A stretch of 64,000 nt of DNA. Source: Otatea glauca (taxonomy: Eukaryota > Streptophyta > Magnoliopsida > Poales > Poaceae). How positions within the stretch are numbered: the stretch's first letter is position 1; each line of letters starts with the position of its first letter. Below, piece by piece: positions 45,640-56,669 of this stretch. The notes beneath the pieces were generated by a model. That model was given only the letters and a program-made list of their open reading frames with translations. It was not told the DNA's origin and made no database searches. The DNA is taken from assembly GCA_036346275.1 (NCBI GenBank), contig CM070727.1:7555760-7619759 (forward strand). Reading direction: 5' to 3'. The position numbers and the translations under genes are program-made.

Positions 45640-46085
45640 GAGGCGGTTTTTGCCCAAAATCTCTACTGACTTAATATCAGTGACGGTTCTATCCAAAACC
45701 CGCCACTGATACTAGTCCTATCAGTGGCGATTTTATATAAAACCGTCACAGATAGTTGTATCAGTGGCAGTTCTAGCCAAAAACTGCCACTAATAGTCGT
45801 ATTATCAATGGCGGTTTTTGGGATAGAACCACTACTGATATTTGAGTATCAGTAGCGGTTCTATCAAAAAACCGCCACTGATACTTGGATTATTAGTGGT
45901 GGTTTTTGGCTCGAACCGCCATCGATACCGAATATCGATGGTCGTTTAGCCAAAAACCGCCACAGATAGTGTTATCTATGGCGGTTCTAGAACCGCCACT
46001 GAAAATCCTAGATTATCAGTGGCACTAAATCTGTGGCGGTTCAAAAACCGCCACTGATGGCAGTTATGAACCGCCACCGATGACC
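45640..46085. repeat. Right subterminal repeats of CACTA D
   Basis: About a dozen copies of (A)TCAGTGGCGGTT or its complement AACCGCCACTGAT, including CACAGAT and ATCGATGG variants. They lie within 460 bases of the right terminus. Confidence 0.93.
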
Positions 46086-46327
46086 TTTTTCAAGGTAGTG
46101 TATGATAATATGAACTCGAATGCATACCTTTGATATTTCCATCTTTTTATCCAAAAGAGACTAATGAGAGTTAAGCTCAACAAAAGAGTTAGTCTTATAA
46201 AAGATTTGTCATTAATTAACAATTGAAACTAATCAATATTATTATTATCAAAAGAGTTAGTCTCAATACTAGATTTGTCATTAACACCAAAACCAACTTA
46301 ATGGAGCTTTGAACTTTCAACAGTACA

Positions 46328-48432
46328 ATGTCTTCATCTGGAAAGTCGATTCCACCGTCCGATCTCAACACAGAGGCTATAATCGTCCCCACGTTGGACG
46401 ATTTAACGCCAGAGCAGCGCAAGGAAATTGAAGATCGAAAAGCTGCTTTGGAGGAGATGATGCTGGGTTGTTACCAAAAAACCTGGCGCGGCATCACGCA
46501 GAAGACTGCTTTGCCGACGCTCAATCCACTCGGCGATGCAGGTGTCACCGACGGTCCGGTAAGTAAATACCTGCCCGCTCAAGCCGAATTATCAGCTATG
46601 ATAAATCAATCTGTGCACCATGCTCTGATAAATCAATCATCGGCTCTCGTCGTGACACTTAAGCCGATAATTGCGAATAGCGTGAAAACTATAGCTCAGG
46701 AGTTGGCATCATCTGGAGGTCTACTTGATCCAATGCAAGCCCTGCCAAGTTACCCTGCATTTTCAATAGCACAAAATACACAGAGTGCCTCAGCCGATCC
46801 TAAACCATCGGCTACAACTCCACTCCCCACTATGATGCCGACTAAACCTACGGTTATATTACTGAGGGATCCTAGGATGAGCAGAGTAACACATTACCAA
46901 GCGTATACAGATGCTGCTAAGATAGATGTGTCGGCTAATTTGCCGCCATCGGCTCCGTTTTATGCACTCCCACAATCGGTTCCGCAGCCGATTGAACCTG
47001 ATAGATACCCACAATATCATGAGCCAGTTAGGCCTACGAATCCGATTCCCCACAAGGTGATAACCTATTCAAAACCGTTCATCCCAGTACCAGAGCCACC
47101 GGTTAGAAGGAACAATGGACACGACCAATATACCCATTACCCGGAGGCTCAGTATAATCGGCAACCCGAGTTTGCACTCGGGGGGCAGAACGCCAATTAT
47201 GATAGAAATTATCAAGGGCCTGCTATTCCGTTGGCCGATAATGTTAATTGGGCTGATCAGATTTTCGTAGTGTTAAGGGATCAATTTGGCATACTGCCAA
47301 AAGGGAAAACAATCGGCTATAGAAAGTTGTAGCCAGATTATATAGATCGCATGCCATACCCAAATAATTTTAGAGTCCCTGATTTCGCTAAATTTTCTGG
47401 AGATGATTCAATTACAACATTGGAAAACGTCGGATGATTCATCGCTCAATGTGGCGAAGCTACTCAGTCCGACGGGTTAAAAATTAGATTATTTCTATTA
47501 TCATTATCATGGGCTGCTTTTACCTGGTTCACTAGCCTACCTCCAAATTCGGTTCATTTATGGAACGATTTGGAAAGCCGATTTCATGAATACTTTTTCT
47601 CTGGCAGTCTGGAACTCAAGATTTCGGATCTAAGTTCCGTCCGTCAGAAATTTGGAGAATTAGTGACCGACTACGTTAAGAGGTTCGGAAAGTTAGAAAT
47701 CGGTGTTTTAGCGTTACATTGCCAGATAACCAACTAGCCGATTTAGCTTTCCAGGGATTAATCCCGCCGCTAAGGGAAAAATTTGGTGGGCAAGAGTTTA
47801 CTGACCTAACTCACCTGCTTCATCGAGTATCGGCACAGGAAAGCCGATATCCAGACAATAGGGGATTCCATGACAGGCCTAAAATAAACAGTAACAGTAA
47901 GGATAAGGATAATGCCAAAGTTAATATGGTTGACTACTGTTCAAGTGAATCCTCTGAAGACGAGGTAGAAGTGAATATAGCCGAATGGGTCAAGGGTTCT
48001 AAAAAATCCTTAGTTTGTTCATGGCTCAAATCGATTAAGAATAAGGCAGAGATTAAGTATGCCTTTGACGTTTCCAAGTGCGATCGTATTTTTGATCTAT
48101 TTTTACAAGAGAAGATAATACGATTACCTGAGGGACATATCATGCCATCGGCTGATGAGATCAAAAAGCGAAGGTATTGCAAATGGCATCATTCTTTTTC
48201 ATATAATACTAATGACTGCAATATTTTTTGCCAACAGATTCAATCGGCTATTGAGGATGGTCGGTTGAAATTTGCTGAAGAATCAACTATGCAAGTGGAC
48301 GTTGGTCCTTTCCCAACAAACGTGGTGCAATGTTCAAGTAAAGGGAAGGAACCAATGGAAGATAGGAAATCTAAACAAGTCCGACAGGTGAATGTCCAGT
48401 CAGGGCTAAAAGGGATGAGACCCTCAAGATAA
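46328..48432 (+). pseudogene. Gypsy B gag (broken)
   Basis: Gag forms the particle and packages RNA. The start MSSSGKSIPP (46328) is fixed by its place just after the PBS once C is removed. 46328-47332 is open, with LTPEQRKEIEDRKAALEEMM near the N-terminus. A TAG at 47330, a TGA near 47437 and a frameshift near 47720 follow. The capsid-like segment (LSWAAFTWFTSLPP, WNDLESRFHEYFF) and YVKRFGKLE lie in the middle. 47719-48432 contains RYCKWHHSFSYNTNDCNIF, the Cys/His block typical of this plant gypsy Gag. Confidence 0.9.
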
Positions 48433-49898
48433 CGATCGGTTCATTAGAGATTGAGACCGATCGTAATGGAAAGAATTCCAGAACCATCAAACCAAAGGGA
48501 GATCCAGAAGTTTGTAGGTGGTACAAGGCTGAAAAGGCATCACCAAAGAGATTTATCAATCGGCCAAAGCCAACTTTCTCCCAACTGTTGGAAAGGTATG
48601 AAAGAATAAGTAGCTGACCACAATACCCCCCACGACGGCCAGATAATTTGTATTATCCTGAAAATTTGGAAAAGGCCCATCGAAGATGTCCCTTCTGGCA
48701 ATTTTGTTGGGAAAGAGGTGTGGCATTGCCCTCACCATATTCATGCCCGATAGAACATCACCCTAGAAATGATTGGGCAAAGCGGCCAGTCAGAGAAAGA
48801 TTGTCTGGGCCGATCGGGAATCACTTCAATAATTTTAGCCGGAGGCCAGTACACGAAAGGATCTCTGAACCAAGTCGGCCAAAAGAACAATACGGAAAAA
48901 GTTCTTTAGAGAGGTTAGATCTGGCTGGAAAAGTTCGTGAGCCGATCGAACCAAAACCAAGATGGTGTCCACCAGGCCTTAGCCGATCACAGCGTAGACG
49001 GCTTCAAAGGCTAAGGACCCAAGAAATAAGAGAGGTTGGAGAAGAAAGGCAAAGAGACGAGGCATTCAATGAACTTCGGCCGATGAAAATTGTAAAAAAG
49101 GAGTGGAGAAGAAAAATTCAAGCCGATGAAGACACTAATTCGATTGATGATTTAGGATCACCAATGATCCGCGATGACACTCCGCCAATGGATATTAATA
49201 TGGTATTTACACTACCAACAGAGTTCAAGGTTAAAACTGAATCGGCTGAAGAAACCTTTTTTCAGATGTGTTTAGGAGCTCAAGATGCGGTTTTTGAGAA
49301 ACCTCAGGATACACATCGGCATTTAAGGCTGTTATACCTAAGAGGATATATCAACAGCAAGCCGATCTTAAGAATGTTGGTTGATGGGGAAGCTACCATC
49401 AACTTGATGCCATACACTACTTGCAAAAAGCTGGGTAAGACCGATGAAGACCTGATCAAAACTAACATGGTTCTAAATGACTTCACAGGTGATCCCACTG
49501 AAGCAAAGGGTGTCATGGTCACAGAATTGACTGTCGGTAGTAAAACTTTGCCGACCGCTTTCTTTGTGATTGACGCTAAGGGTAACTACAGCGTATTGCT
49601 GGGAAGAGACTGGATTCATGCCAATTGTTGCGTCCCATCGACCATGCACCAATCGCTCGTACAATGGAATGGAGACGAAGTCAAGGTTATCACGGCAGAC
49701 ACATCGGCTCATATTGCAATGGCTAGTTCAGATGCGAATTGGCCACATGAAAATGCTAAGTGTATATTTGGCGAAGCTTTGGATGATTGCAACTTTATTT
49801 GCGTTGGAAAAGCAGGGCTCACGCCGATCAATGTCAGGCCAGGCACGATCGATCGGGTGAGAGAAATCGTGCGCCGATGGGGTCCAAGCAAACAATAA
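48433..49898 (+). pseudogene. Gypsy B protease region
   Basis: Frame 48648-49898 starts with an Arg-rich linker. The retropepsin site is MLVDGEATINLMP (residues about 248-260), with the catalytic Asp followed by G-E-A rather than the usual G-G/S-A. FFVIDAKGNYSVLLGRDWIH is the second conserved block and HQSLVQWNGDEV the flap-side region. It would process Gag-Pol. 48433-48647 is a decayed link from gag. The Glu after Asp-Gly is a missense change that may already disable the enzyme. Confidence 0.88.
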
Positions 49899-51152
49899 AA
49901 GCCTTGCAAGGAAAGATGCAAAGCTATCGGTAGATAACAGATAGCTGTGAAGTTGTTGAAGATTTCCAAGAGATTAAAAAGTTAGGTCAGGGATTTACCT
50001 CAACCGATCTGTTAGAAGAAATCGATATTGGCAATGGTGATGTGAAAAGACCAACTTTTATTAGCGCAAAACTAGATGTATCATATAGAGAGAAATTAAT
50101 CAAAATTCTTAAAGAGTATAAGGATTGCTTTGCTTGGGAATACCATGAAATGCCCGGTTTAAGCCGACAACTTGTCAAACATCGACTACCCACGAAACCA
50201 GGATATCGGCCATTTAAAAAGCAACCTAGACGCTTCAATCCAGTGTTATATAATGTTATAAAAGAGGAGATTGAGCGGTTATAGAAGCTAAGTTTATCAG
50301 GCCATGCCGATATGCTGAGTGGGTCTCTAATATTGTCCCGGTGATGAAGAAAAATGGTAAACTTAGGGTATGTGTGGATTTCAGAGATCTAAATAAGGCT
50401 ACACCAAAAGATGAATATCCAATGCCAATAGGCGATATGCTTATCGATGCTGCATCAAGAAACAAAATCATCAGTTTCTTGGATGGCAATGTCAGGTATA
50501 ACCAAATACTCATGGTAGAAGCCGATATACCTAAGAACGCCTTCAGATGTCCCGATGCAATAGGATTGTTCGAATGGACGGTCATGACATTCGGTTTAAA
50601 GAATGCTGGTGCAACATATCAGTGAGCTATGAACTTGATTTTTCATAATTTAATCGGTCATATAGTTGAAATTTACATCGACGATGTAGTAGTCAAGTCC
50701 AAAGAAAATTTACAACACTTAGCCGATATGGAAAAGGTCTTCTAGAATACCAGAAAACATGGCTTGAAGATGAACCCTTTCAAGTGTACATTTGGCGTGT
50801 TGGCTGGAAAATTCCTGGGATTTATGGTGCACGAAAGAGGGATTGAGGTTAACCAAGAAAGGGTTAAGGCTATAGCAAAAACCAAGCCGCCGACATGTAA
50901 AAATGAGTTACAAAAGTTGATCGGTAAAATTAATTATCTCCGATGATTTATTTCAAATCTTTCTAGGCAAATTCGTGCGTTTACTCCTCTGCTAAAATTG
51001 AGGGACAATCAGGAGTTTATTTGAGGAGCTGGTCAACAGAAGGCCTTTGATGACATCAAACAGTGTTTGACTAATCCTCCAGTCTTAACTGCATCGCGTA
51101 AAGGAATCCCCTTTAAGTTATATTTATCGGCTAAGAAGAAACAATTGGAGCA
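49899..51152 (+). pseudogene. Gypsy B reverse transcriptase (broken)
   Basis: 50042-50284 has the RT entry segment (DCFAWEYHEMPGLSRQLVKH). A frame change near 50280 leads to 50341-50625 with GKLRVCVDFRDLNKATPKD, ISFLDGNVRYNQI and FGLKNAGATYQ. After a TGA the active site YIDD lies at 50674-50685. 50764-50946 holds CTFGVLAGKFLGFMVHERGI. The catalytic residues remain, but at least four stops interrupt it (near 50283, 50623, 50743 and 50944). Confidence 0.93.
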
Positions 51153-51728
51153 GTGTTGGCGCAAGAAGTCGATAATAAAGAGAGGGTGATCTTTTACTTA
51201 AGTCGACGTCTGCTAGAAGCCGAAACCAGGTATCCTTATGTTGAAAAATTATGCCTGTCACTATATTTTGCCTGTTCAAAGCTAAGGCATTATATCTTAG
51301 CGTCAGCCTGTAAAGTGATTTGCAAAATGGACGTTATAAAGTATATGCTGTCAGCTCCAATTCTGAGAGGTCGACTTGGCAAATGGGTGTATGCCTTAAC
51401 AGAGTTCGACCTAATGTATGAATCGACTAAGGCAGTTAAGGGACAGGTTATAGCCGATTTCATAACAGGATATGATACTTCTGCTGACTTGGTTTCCCTC
51501 GCCCCATGGCAACTATATTTTGACGGGTCTGTTTGTCAAGAAGGTGATGGAATTGGTATCGTGCTTATCTCGCCTAAAGGCCATAACTTTGAATTTGCAT
51601 TCAGGATAAACATCCGATGCTCGAATAATCAGGTAGAGTATGAAGCATTATTAAAAGGTTTGCAGTTGTTGGAAAACATCGGAGTCAACACTGTTGAAGC
51701 TTATGGAGACTCTCTATTACTCGTGTAG
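51153..51728 (+). pseudogene. Gypsy B RNase H
   Basis: A 191-codon frame. The connection block (VIFYLSRRLLEAETRYPYVE) is followed by the RNase H core LYFDGSVCQEGDGIGIV, NNQVEYEALLKGL and VEAYGDSLLLV; the catalytic D, E and D are present. A TAG at 51726 precedes the integrase frame. It would remove the RNA strand during cDNA synthesis. Confidence 0.92.
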
Positions 51729-53213
51729 CAAATAAAAGGTGAATACCAATGCAATGAGGAAGCGTTATTAAAATATTTAGAACATTGCAACAAAATTATC
51801 GACTTGTTCGTATCATTTTCTATTTGCCACTTACCTCGAGAGTTGAATGGCAGAGCCAATGCATTGGCGCAACAGGAATTAGGGTATAAAGATTCCAGCC
51901 AAAATCAGCAGATAGAATTGGCCGATAAGGCCGTTATGTGTGTTGGAGTTATTGATTGGAGAATAAAGATAATAGATTATCTCAACGATCCATCTAAGCC
52001 GACAGAACGAAAAGTTAAGACACAGGCATTAAAATACGTAGTTTTAGATGATATATTGTATTACCGAACATTAGAAGGATTACTGCTAAAATGCCTGAAA
52101 GCCGATGAAGCCAAAGTAGCAATGGGAGAAGTTCATGAAGGAATCTGTGGATCTCATCAATCGGCTTACAAGATGAAATGGGTTCTTAGGCGCACATGTT
52201 ATTTTTGGTCGACAATGTTAGAAGATTGCTTCCGATATTACAAAAGGTGCCAGACTTATCAGAAATTTGGCAATGTACAATTAGCACCAGCATCGGCTTT
52301 ACATCCGATTATTAAGCCATGGCCATTCAGAGGATGGGGAATAGATGTAATCGGGCAAATATTTCCTGCCTCAAGCAAAGGCCATAAGTTTATTTTGGCT
52401 GCGACCGATTATTTCTCCAAGTGGGTTGAAGCTATACCCCTTAAAAAGGTGACTAGTGTCGAAGCTATCGGATTTGTTAATGAGCATATTATTCACAGAT
52501 TTGGGATTCCGCAAACTATTACAACCGATCAAGGCACTGTGTTCATGTCTAAAGAATTTCAGGATTTTGTTAAGAGTCTGGGTATCAAGTTGTTGAACTC
52601 GTCACCTTATTATACTCAAGCTAATGGTCAAGCCGAATCGTCCAATAAGACATTGACTAAGCTGATAAAAAGAAAGATTGACGAAAAACTAAGGAATTGG
52701 CATACCACATTATCAGAATCATTGTGGGCTTATCGGCTAGCTTATCATGGGGCGACAAAAATTTTGCCATATCAATTAGTATATGGACAAGAAGTTGTTT
52801 TACCCGTAGAGATCAACATTGATTCTATATGAATAACCAGGCAAAATGATTTGTTGGCTCTAGAATACAAGGATTTGATGATCGATAACTTGGATGATTT
52901 GGCAGAGTTACGATTATGTACAGTGGATCGGCTTAAAAAGAATAAGGAAAGAGTCGCTAAGGCTTACAACAAAAAAGTAATGCCTAAATCTTTCGTTGAA
53001 GCCGATTTGATTTGGAAAACTATACTGCCTATCGGCTCTAGGGATAACCGATATGGTAAATGGTCCCCTACGAGGGAAGGGCCGTATATGATTAATCGGC
53101 TAGTCGGTGGAAATTCATACATATTAGAGACGTTGGAAGGTGTTCTGTTTCCAAAAGCAATTAATGGAAAATACTTAAAGAAATATTATCCAAGTGTTTG
53201 GCTTGGAGCTTAG
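51729..53213 (+). pseudogene. Gypsy B integrase
   Basis: Frame 51804-52832 holds the zinc site and core. His111 and His118 are in HEGICGSH. Cys149 is present, but the second Cys of the pair reads Tyr152 (CQTYQ). Catalytic acids D181 (GIDVIG), D242 (TTDQGT) and E278 (GQAESSN) are all kept. The frame stops at 52830-52832, and the C-terminal domain continues in 52851-53213 (NRYGKWSPTREGPYMI, SYILETLEG). The lost zinc ligand and a stop make it inactive. Confidence 0.93.
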
Positions 53214-53389
53214 TCGGCTAAAATGAAAATCGTTCTGAAAGCCAAGTTAACTCGATGTTGTTAATTGGCTAAAGGAATAAAATGAAAGCTAAGCATAAAA
53301 TAAGTTAAATAGCCGATTATAAGATTAAGGTATCACAGACTTGTTCCAAAAACCAAACATTCAGCAGTTTTACATTATCCCAGAGCAGT
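53214..53389. other. Junction of convergent genes in gypsy B
   Basis: About 176 bases between the integrase stop and the stop of the antisense gene. AT rich, with no ORF. Both transcripts must end here or overlap. Confidence 0.6.
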
Positions 53390-56316
53390 TTAAACTTGGA
53401 GGCTTGAGCCATGAAGCCTTGCGCCCAAAGTCGACAGAGCAGCTGCAGCCTTAGCAATTGTTTCTTGCACTTCATCAAGCACGCGCTGGTCTTCTTTGGG
53501 ACTTCCTGGCACTGGCGTCACCTTGGCCATCTGCTTTTTTACTCCGACCACGGCTTTGGCAATATTCAATTTCTGATCTTTGATAGCCGATGAAGTTTTC
53601 TCCACGAATTGATGGCTTTCTATGAGCAGCTTTTCAGTCTTAGCCAATTCTTCCAGGAGAAATTTCTTGGTCGTTTCTAGCCGCGAGACAGACTCCTTTG
53701 AAGTTTTAAGCAGTTCATTGTCGGCATCGAATTTCTGCTTCTTTGCCTTTGTGTCGGCGACCAGCTCGTCCAAGATTTTCTTATCGGCTGCTTGAGCTTC
53801 ACGCTGCGCTATTCTCGCCTGAGCTGCCTCCACTTGTGTCTTCTTATCATCTAAGTGGCAGATGTTCAGAAGAGCCTCCATCGCCTCTGGGGGCAGATCG
53901 GCCTCCACAATTGCCATAGCATCACGAATTGGCTGGTTGTTGGCCAAGATCTCTGCTTGCGGCCTCATCACCAGGTCGAAGAATTTGTCAAGGCGCTCTT
54001 GCATCCCAGGAGCAGAAGTGACTACAGTCGATGCCTCAATTGAAACTTCGAGGATTTTTCTGATCTCTGCATCGTAGTCATCCGTGGGCATGATCTCTGG
54101 GTCATCGAGATTGGCCAAGGTGAATCCCAACAAATCTGTCGGGTCAGAAGCCTCTGGGGCTACAGTGACTGTTGGGGCTGGAGGCGTTGGTTGAGGAAGA
54201 GGTGGTGAAGGCTTGGCGAAAATTGCTGGCAGATTGGCTAAGATGCTAGCCGCTTGTGCCGATGCAGTGGGCTGAAAAATGACAGTAGTAAATCAAGCCG
54301 ATCTACTAAAAGTGCTTGTAAGAAAAATTTCCTATGAAGATCAACATACCTCCGAAGTAGCCGATACCCGTGGAGAATTTTCATCACTTTGCTCTTGTGG
54401 CTTGGATGTCCGCTTGGCGGCGGTTTTGGTGTACTTCCGCTTTTTCTCTGAAAAGTTTATCGGGCAAATAACTTTGGTTAGCTAAAAATATGTTTAAGAT
54501 AAGACGAAAGCCGATAAAGAAGACTTACTGGGTTGTTTCTGCTTCTCTAAGTCTGACAAAGATGGGCTCTGGATACCCAAAGATCCTGAGGCATAGCCCG
54601 TAACAGCAACCGATTGCTGATGTTTTTTGGGTTGATCACCGTCCGATGGGCCTGAAGCTGCCCTCTTTCCAATAGCCTTGTTCTACAAGGAAAATGAAAC
54701 CAAGTTAGATTCAAGACATACTTCAGAAAATAGCAAAATGGAAAATTTAGGCTCTAAGCCGATACCTCGCTAGAAACATCTACGTTCGTGTATCCAGACG
54801 AACTAGCCTCACTGCTAGAATCGGCATTAGACACTAACATCGACTCCGAAAGATTTGGAAAAAATTCGTTGATAATAGTCGACGGAGACTTGGACCGATA
54901 GAGAACTTCTACAATGGTCGACCACCATGTAGTATAGCCCCCTGCCCGTCTGGCGTTCAGAAAAAAGTGCGGCAAAGTTTGGACTTGTAGGTCATCGGCT
55001 ACTTCTAAGACAACCTCAGCCGATGCAATATTCTGAACTCTAGTTCTAGGCTGAAGCCGATCGAGAAGTTGGAGACTTGGGATCACTTGACCAAATCCCA
55101 GTTGTCTTGCATAAACAGATGGATGATAGAATTCATACGATGGCTAGTATGTCCGATTTCTTGTATGGAGACCAGCATGGAGAATGCAAGGAGAAATAAA
55201 AATTCTATACAAGTCTAGAGTTTCTTGAGGCATCAAAGAACTGTTGGCTTCAAGATGCAGAAACGAAGGCCATGGAAAATCGGCCACACCGCTATAACTA
55301 AAGAAGTCCCGCTGGTTCAAATCTTCATTGCTCAAGTGGAGGAAGAAAGACATGTACTTCTTCGAATCGGCAGCTGTGATTTTGGTCTCGTTACCAGAAC
55401 ACATGATGAACCGTTCGCCAAACGATCGGCTTGCTTGATATTGAGGAATGACGTTCTCTCGGTTGTCTTATCTTGGGAAGGCTGTATCATCGGCAGGCTC
55501 CAAATCAAAGGGTCGACTAAAGAAGCAGTACAGCCAAACCTGAATAAACCATAGGGGACCGCCCACGTTGCCTACGGTGAACTCAGCAAACCCCATATAA
55601 AGCCGACTTCTAATAACATGCATCATTTGGTATACCGCCCCCAGAAATGTTTTTCCAAGCGCCAGCCGACGGCCTTCTACCAATCGTTCTGCAATTGTCT
55701 GATATACTTGAGTTGGTCCTAATGAAGCCTCACAGAATAAGAATCGGTCAAGCCAGAGATTAAGGAAAGCAACGTGCTCCTCGTCCGATACTAATCCATT
55801 CACTTTATTATTATTGGCAATATACTTAGACCATCCTTCACCTTTGGACCGAATAAGTTTATACTTTGGTTTGGCACTGAAGGCCGATACTTGTTCCCCA
55901 TCCGATCTTAAGCAGCAAAGTTGAGCAACATCCAGCAAGGTTGGGCCGACCGGGCCGGTGCGAAACATAAAGGCATTGAAGGTGTCCGACCAGAAATAAC
56001 AAGCCGTGGCCACTAAGGGCTCATTGGCCTCTGGATCGGCTAAACTCAGAGGGATGCACTCGGCTATGCCCATTCTTTCCCAAGATTCTCTCTTTTGGGC
56101 TGCTACTCGGTTATACCAGCTCTTCCACCCTTTAAGTGCAGTCGGCCAAGCCCTAAAATTTTTACTCCAACCCTCAATGTTATATCCTCTAGCCGATAAA
56201 GGAAGGCAAGTTATCTCTTGATCAATAACCGTAGCAGTATCTAAGGTTCCTAATGGGCCAAGGAAAAAATGATCAACACTGTTGGGAATTGGGATGAGTA
56301 CCTGAGAAGGGTCCAT
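53390..56316 (-). CDS. Antisense four-exon gene of gypsy B: plant mobile domain (PMD) protein with coiled coil
   Basis: Exons on the minus strand: 56316-54766, 54682-54529, 54447-54350 and 54271-53390, all with GT-AG introns (donor GTAAGT at intron 2). Lengths sum to 895 codons in one frame. Exon 1 carries a PMD-like region (GWSKNFRAWPTALKGWKSWY, FRTGPVGPTLLDVAQLC, WLDRFLFCE). Exons 2-3 encode basic nuclear-localisation-like clusters, one (KKKRKYTK) created across their junction. Exon 4 is a Pro-rich hinge followed by a coiled coil ending HGSSLQV. The only breaks are TAA at 55468-55470 and TAG at 55144-55146, both one C-to-T or G-to-A change from sense codons. PMD proteins occur in plant transposons and as domesticated genes; the role here is unknown. 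Confidence 0.85.
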
Positions 56317-56456
56317 TCAGTCGATCTTGATGTTAAAGCCGACTGAGTCAAAAGATTAATGTGCCGATGAGAGGCTGACAAGAAGCAGAAGGAAGAAGCC
56401 GATTGTGAAGGTCACAAAAGCTCGAGCACGTGAAGAATGACAGTGTGGGAGCCGCA

Positions 56457-56464
56457 TTTTATAG
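56457..56464 (-). promoter_or_regulatory. TATA box of antisense gene B
   Basis: CTATAAAA on the minus strand lies about 140 bases before the ATG at 56316. A palindromic G-box CACGTG sits at 56427-56432, near the expected start of transcription. The promoter lies outside the LTR, 205 bases from it. Confidence 0.65.
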
Positions 56465-56649
56465 CGAGGTAAAAATCTGAAGTGGCGGGAAGTGAATCTC
56501 AAAGGACGTGAACAGTTAAAATGCACTATCAGAAAATTACGGCGTAATTAAAGCAACAGTTACAGTATGAAAAGTGAAGGTTAACCTTTGGATCAAAACC
56601 GACGGAAGGAAGACGATAAAATAAGATTTTTGGTAGACAACAAGTTATC

Positions 56650-56669
56650 TCCCAAAAATGGGGGGCATA
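56650..56669 (+). promoter_or_regulatory. Polypurine tract of gypsy B
   Basis: CCCAAAAATGGGGGGCATA directly precedes the 3' LTR start TGTTTACACC. A purine run at this place primes plus-strand DNA synthesis. Confidence 0.75.

Larger units (their letters stand above)
35687..46100 (+). mobile_element. CACTA (En/Spm) DNA transposon D, 10.4 kb
   Basis: It starts CACTACGCCAAAACC at 35687 and ends GGTAGTG at 46100. The 3-bp target duplication TAT is at 35684-35686 and 46101-46103. Both ends carry dense subterminal repeats of ATCAGTGGCGGTTC and its complement (35755-36100 and 45640-46085). It encodes a TNP2-type transposase, a Transposase_24 protein and a Ulp1-like protease, the usual content of large grass CACTA elements. 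The transposase frame is broken. Confidence 0.95.
32679..46319 (-). mobile_element. Element C: probable solo LTR (about 3.2 kb) holding CACTA D
   Basis: It begins TGTAAGATCG and ends CTTTCA, flanked by a perfect 5-bp target duplication ACAGT (32674-32678 and 46320-46324). Without the CACTA it is about 3.2 kb. Only one promoter-like TATA (minus strand, about 33549-33556) and no coding region, PBS or second LTR are seen, so a solo LTR formed by LTR-LTR recombination fits best. The TATA direction implies minus orientation. A degenerate non-autonomous element is the alternative. Confidence 0.75.
56317..56669. other. Promoter side of antisense gene B and PPT of gypsy B
   Basis: No gene. It holds the leader and promoter of the antisense gene (minus strand) and, at its right end, the polypurine tract of the element. 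Confidence 0.7.
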
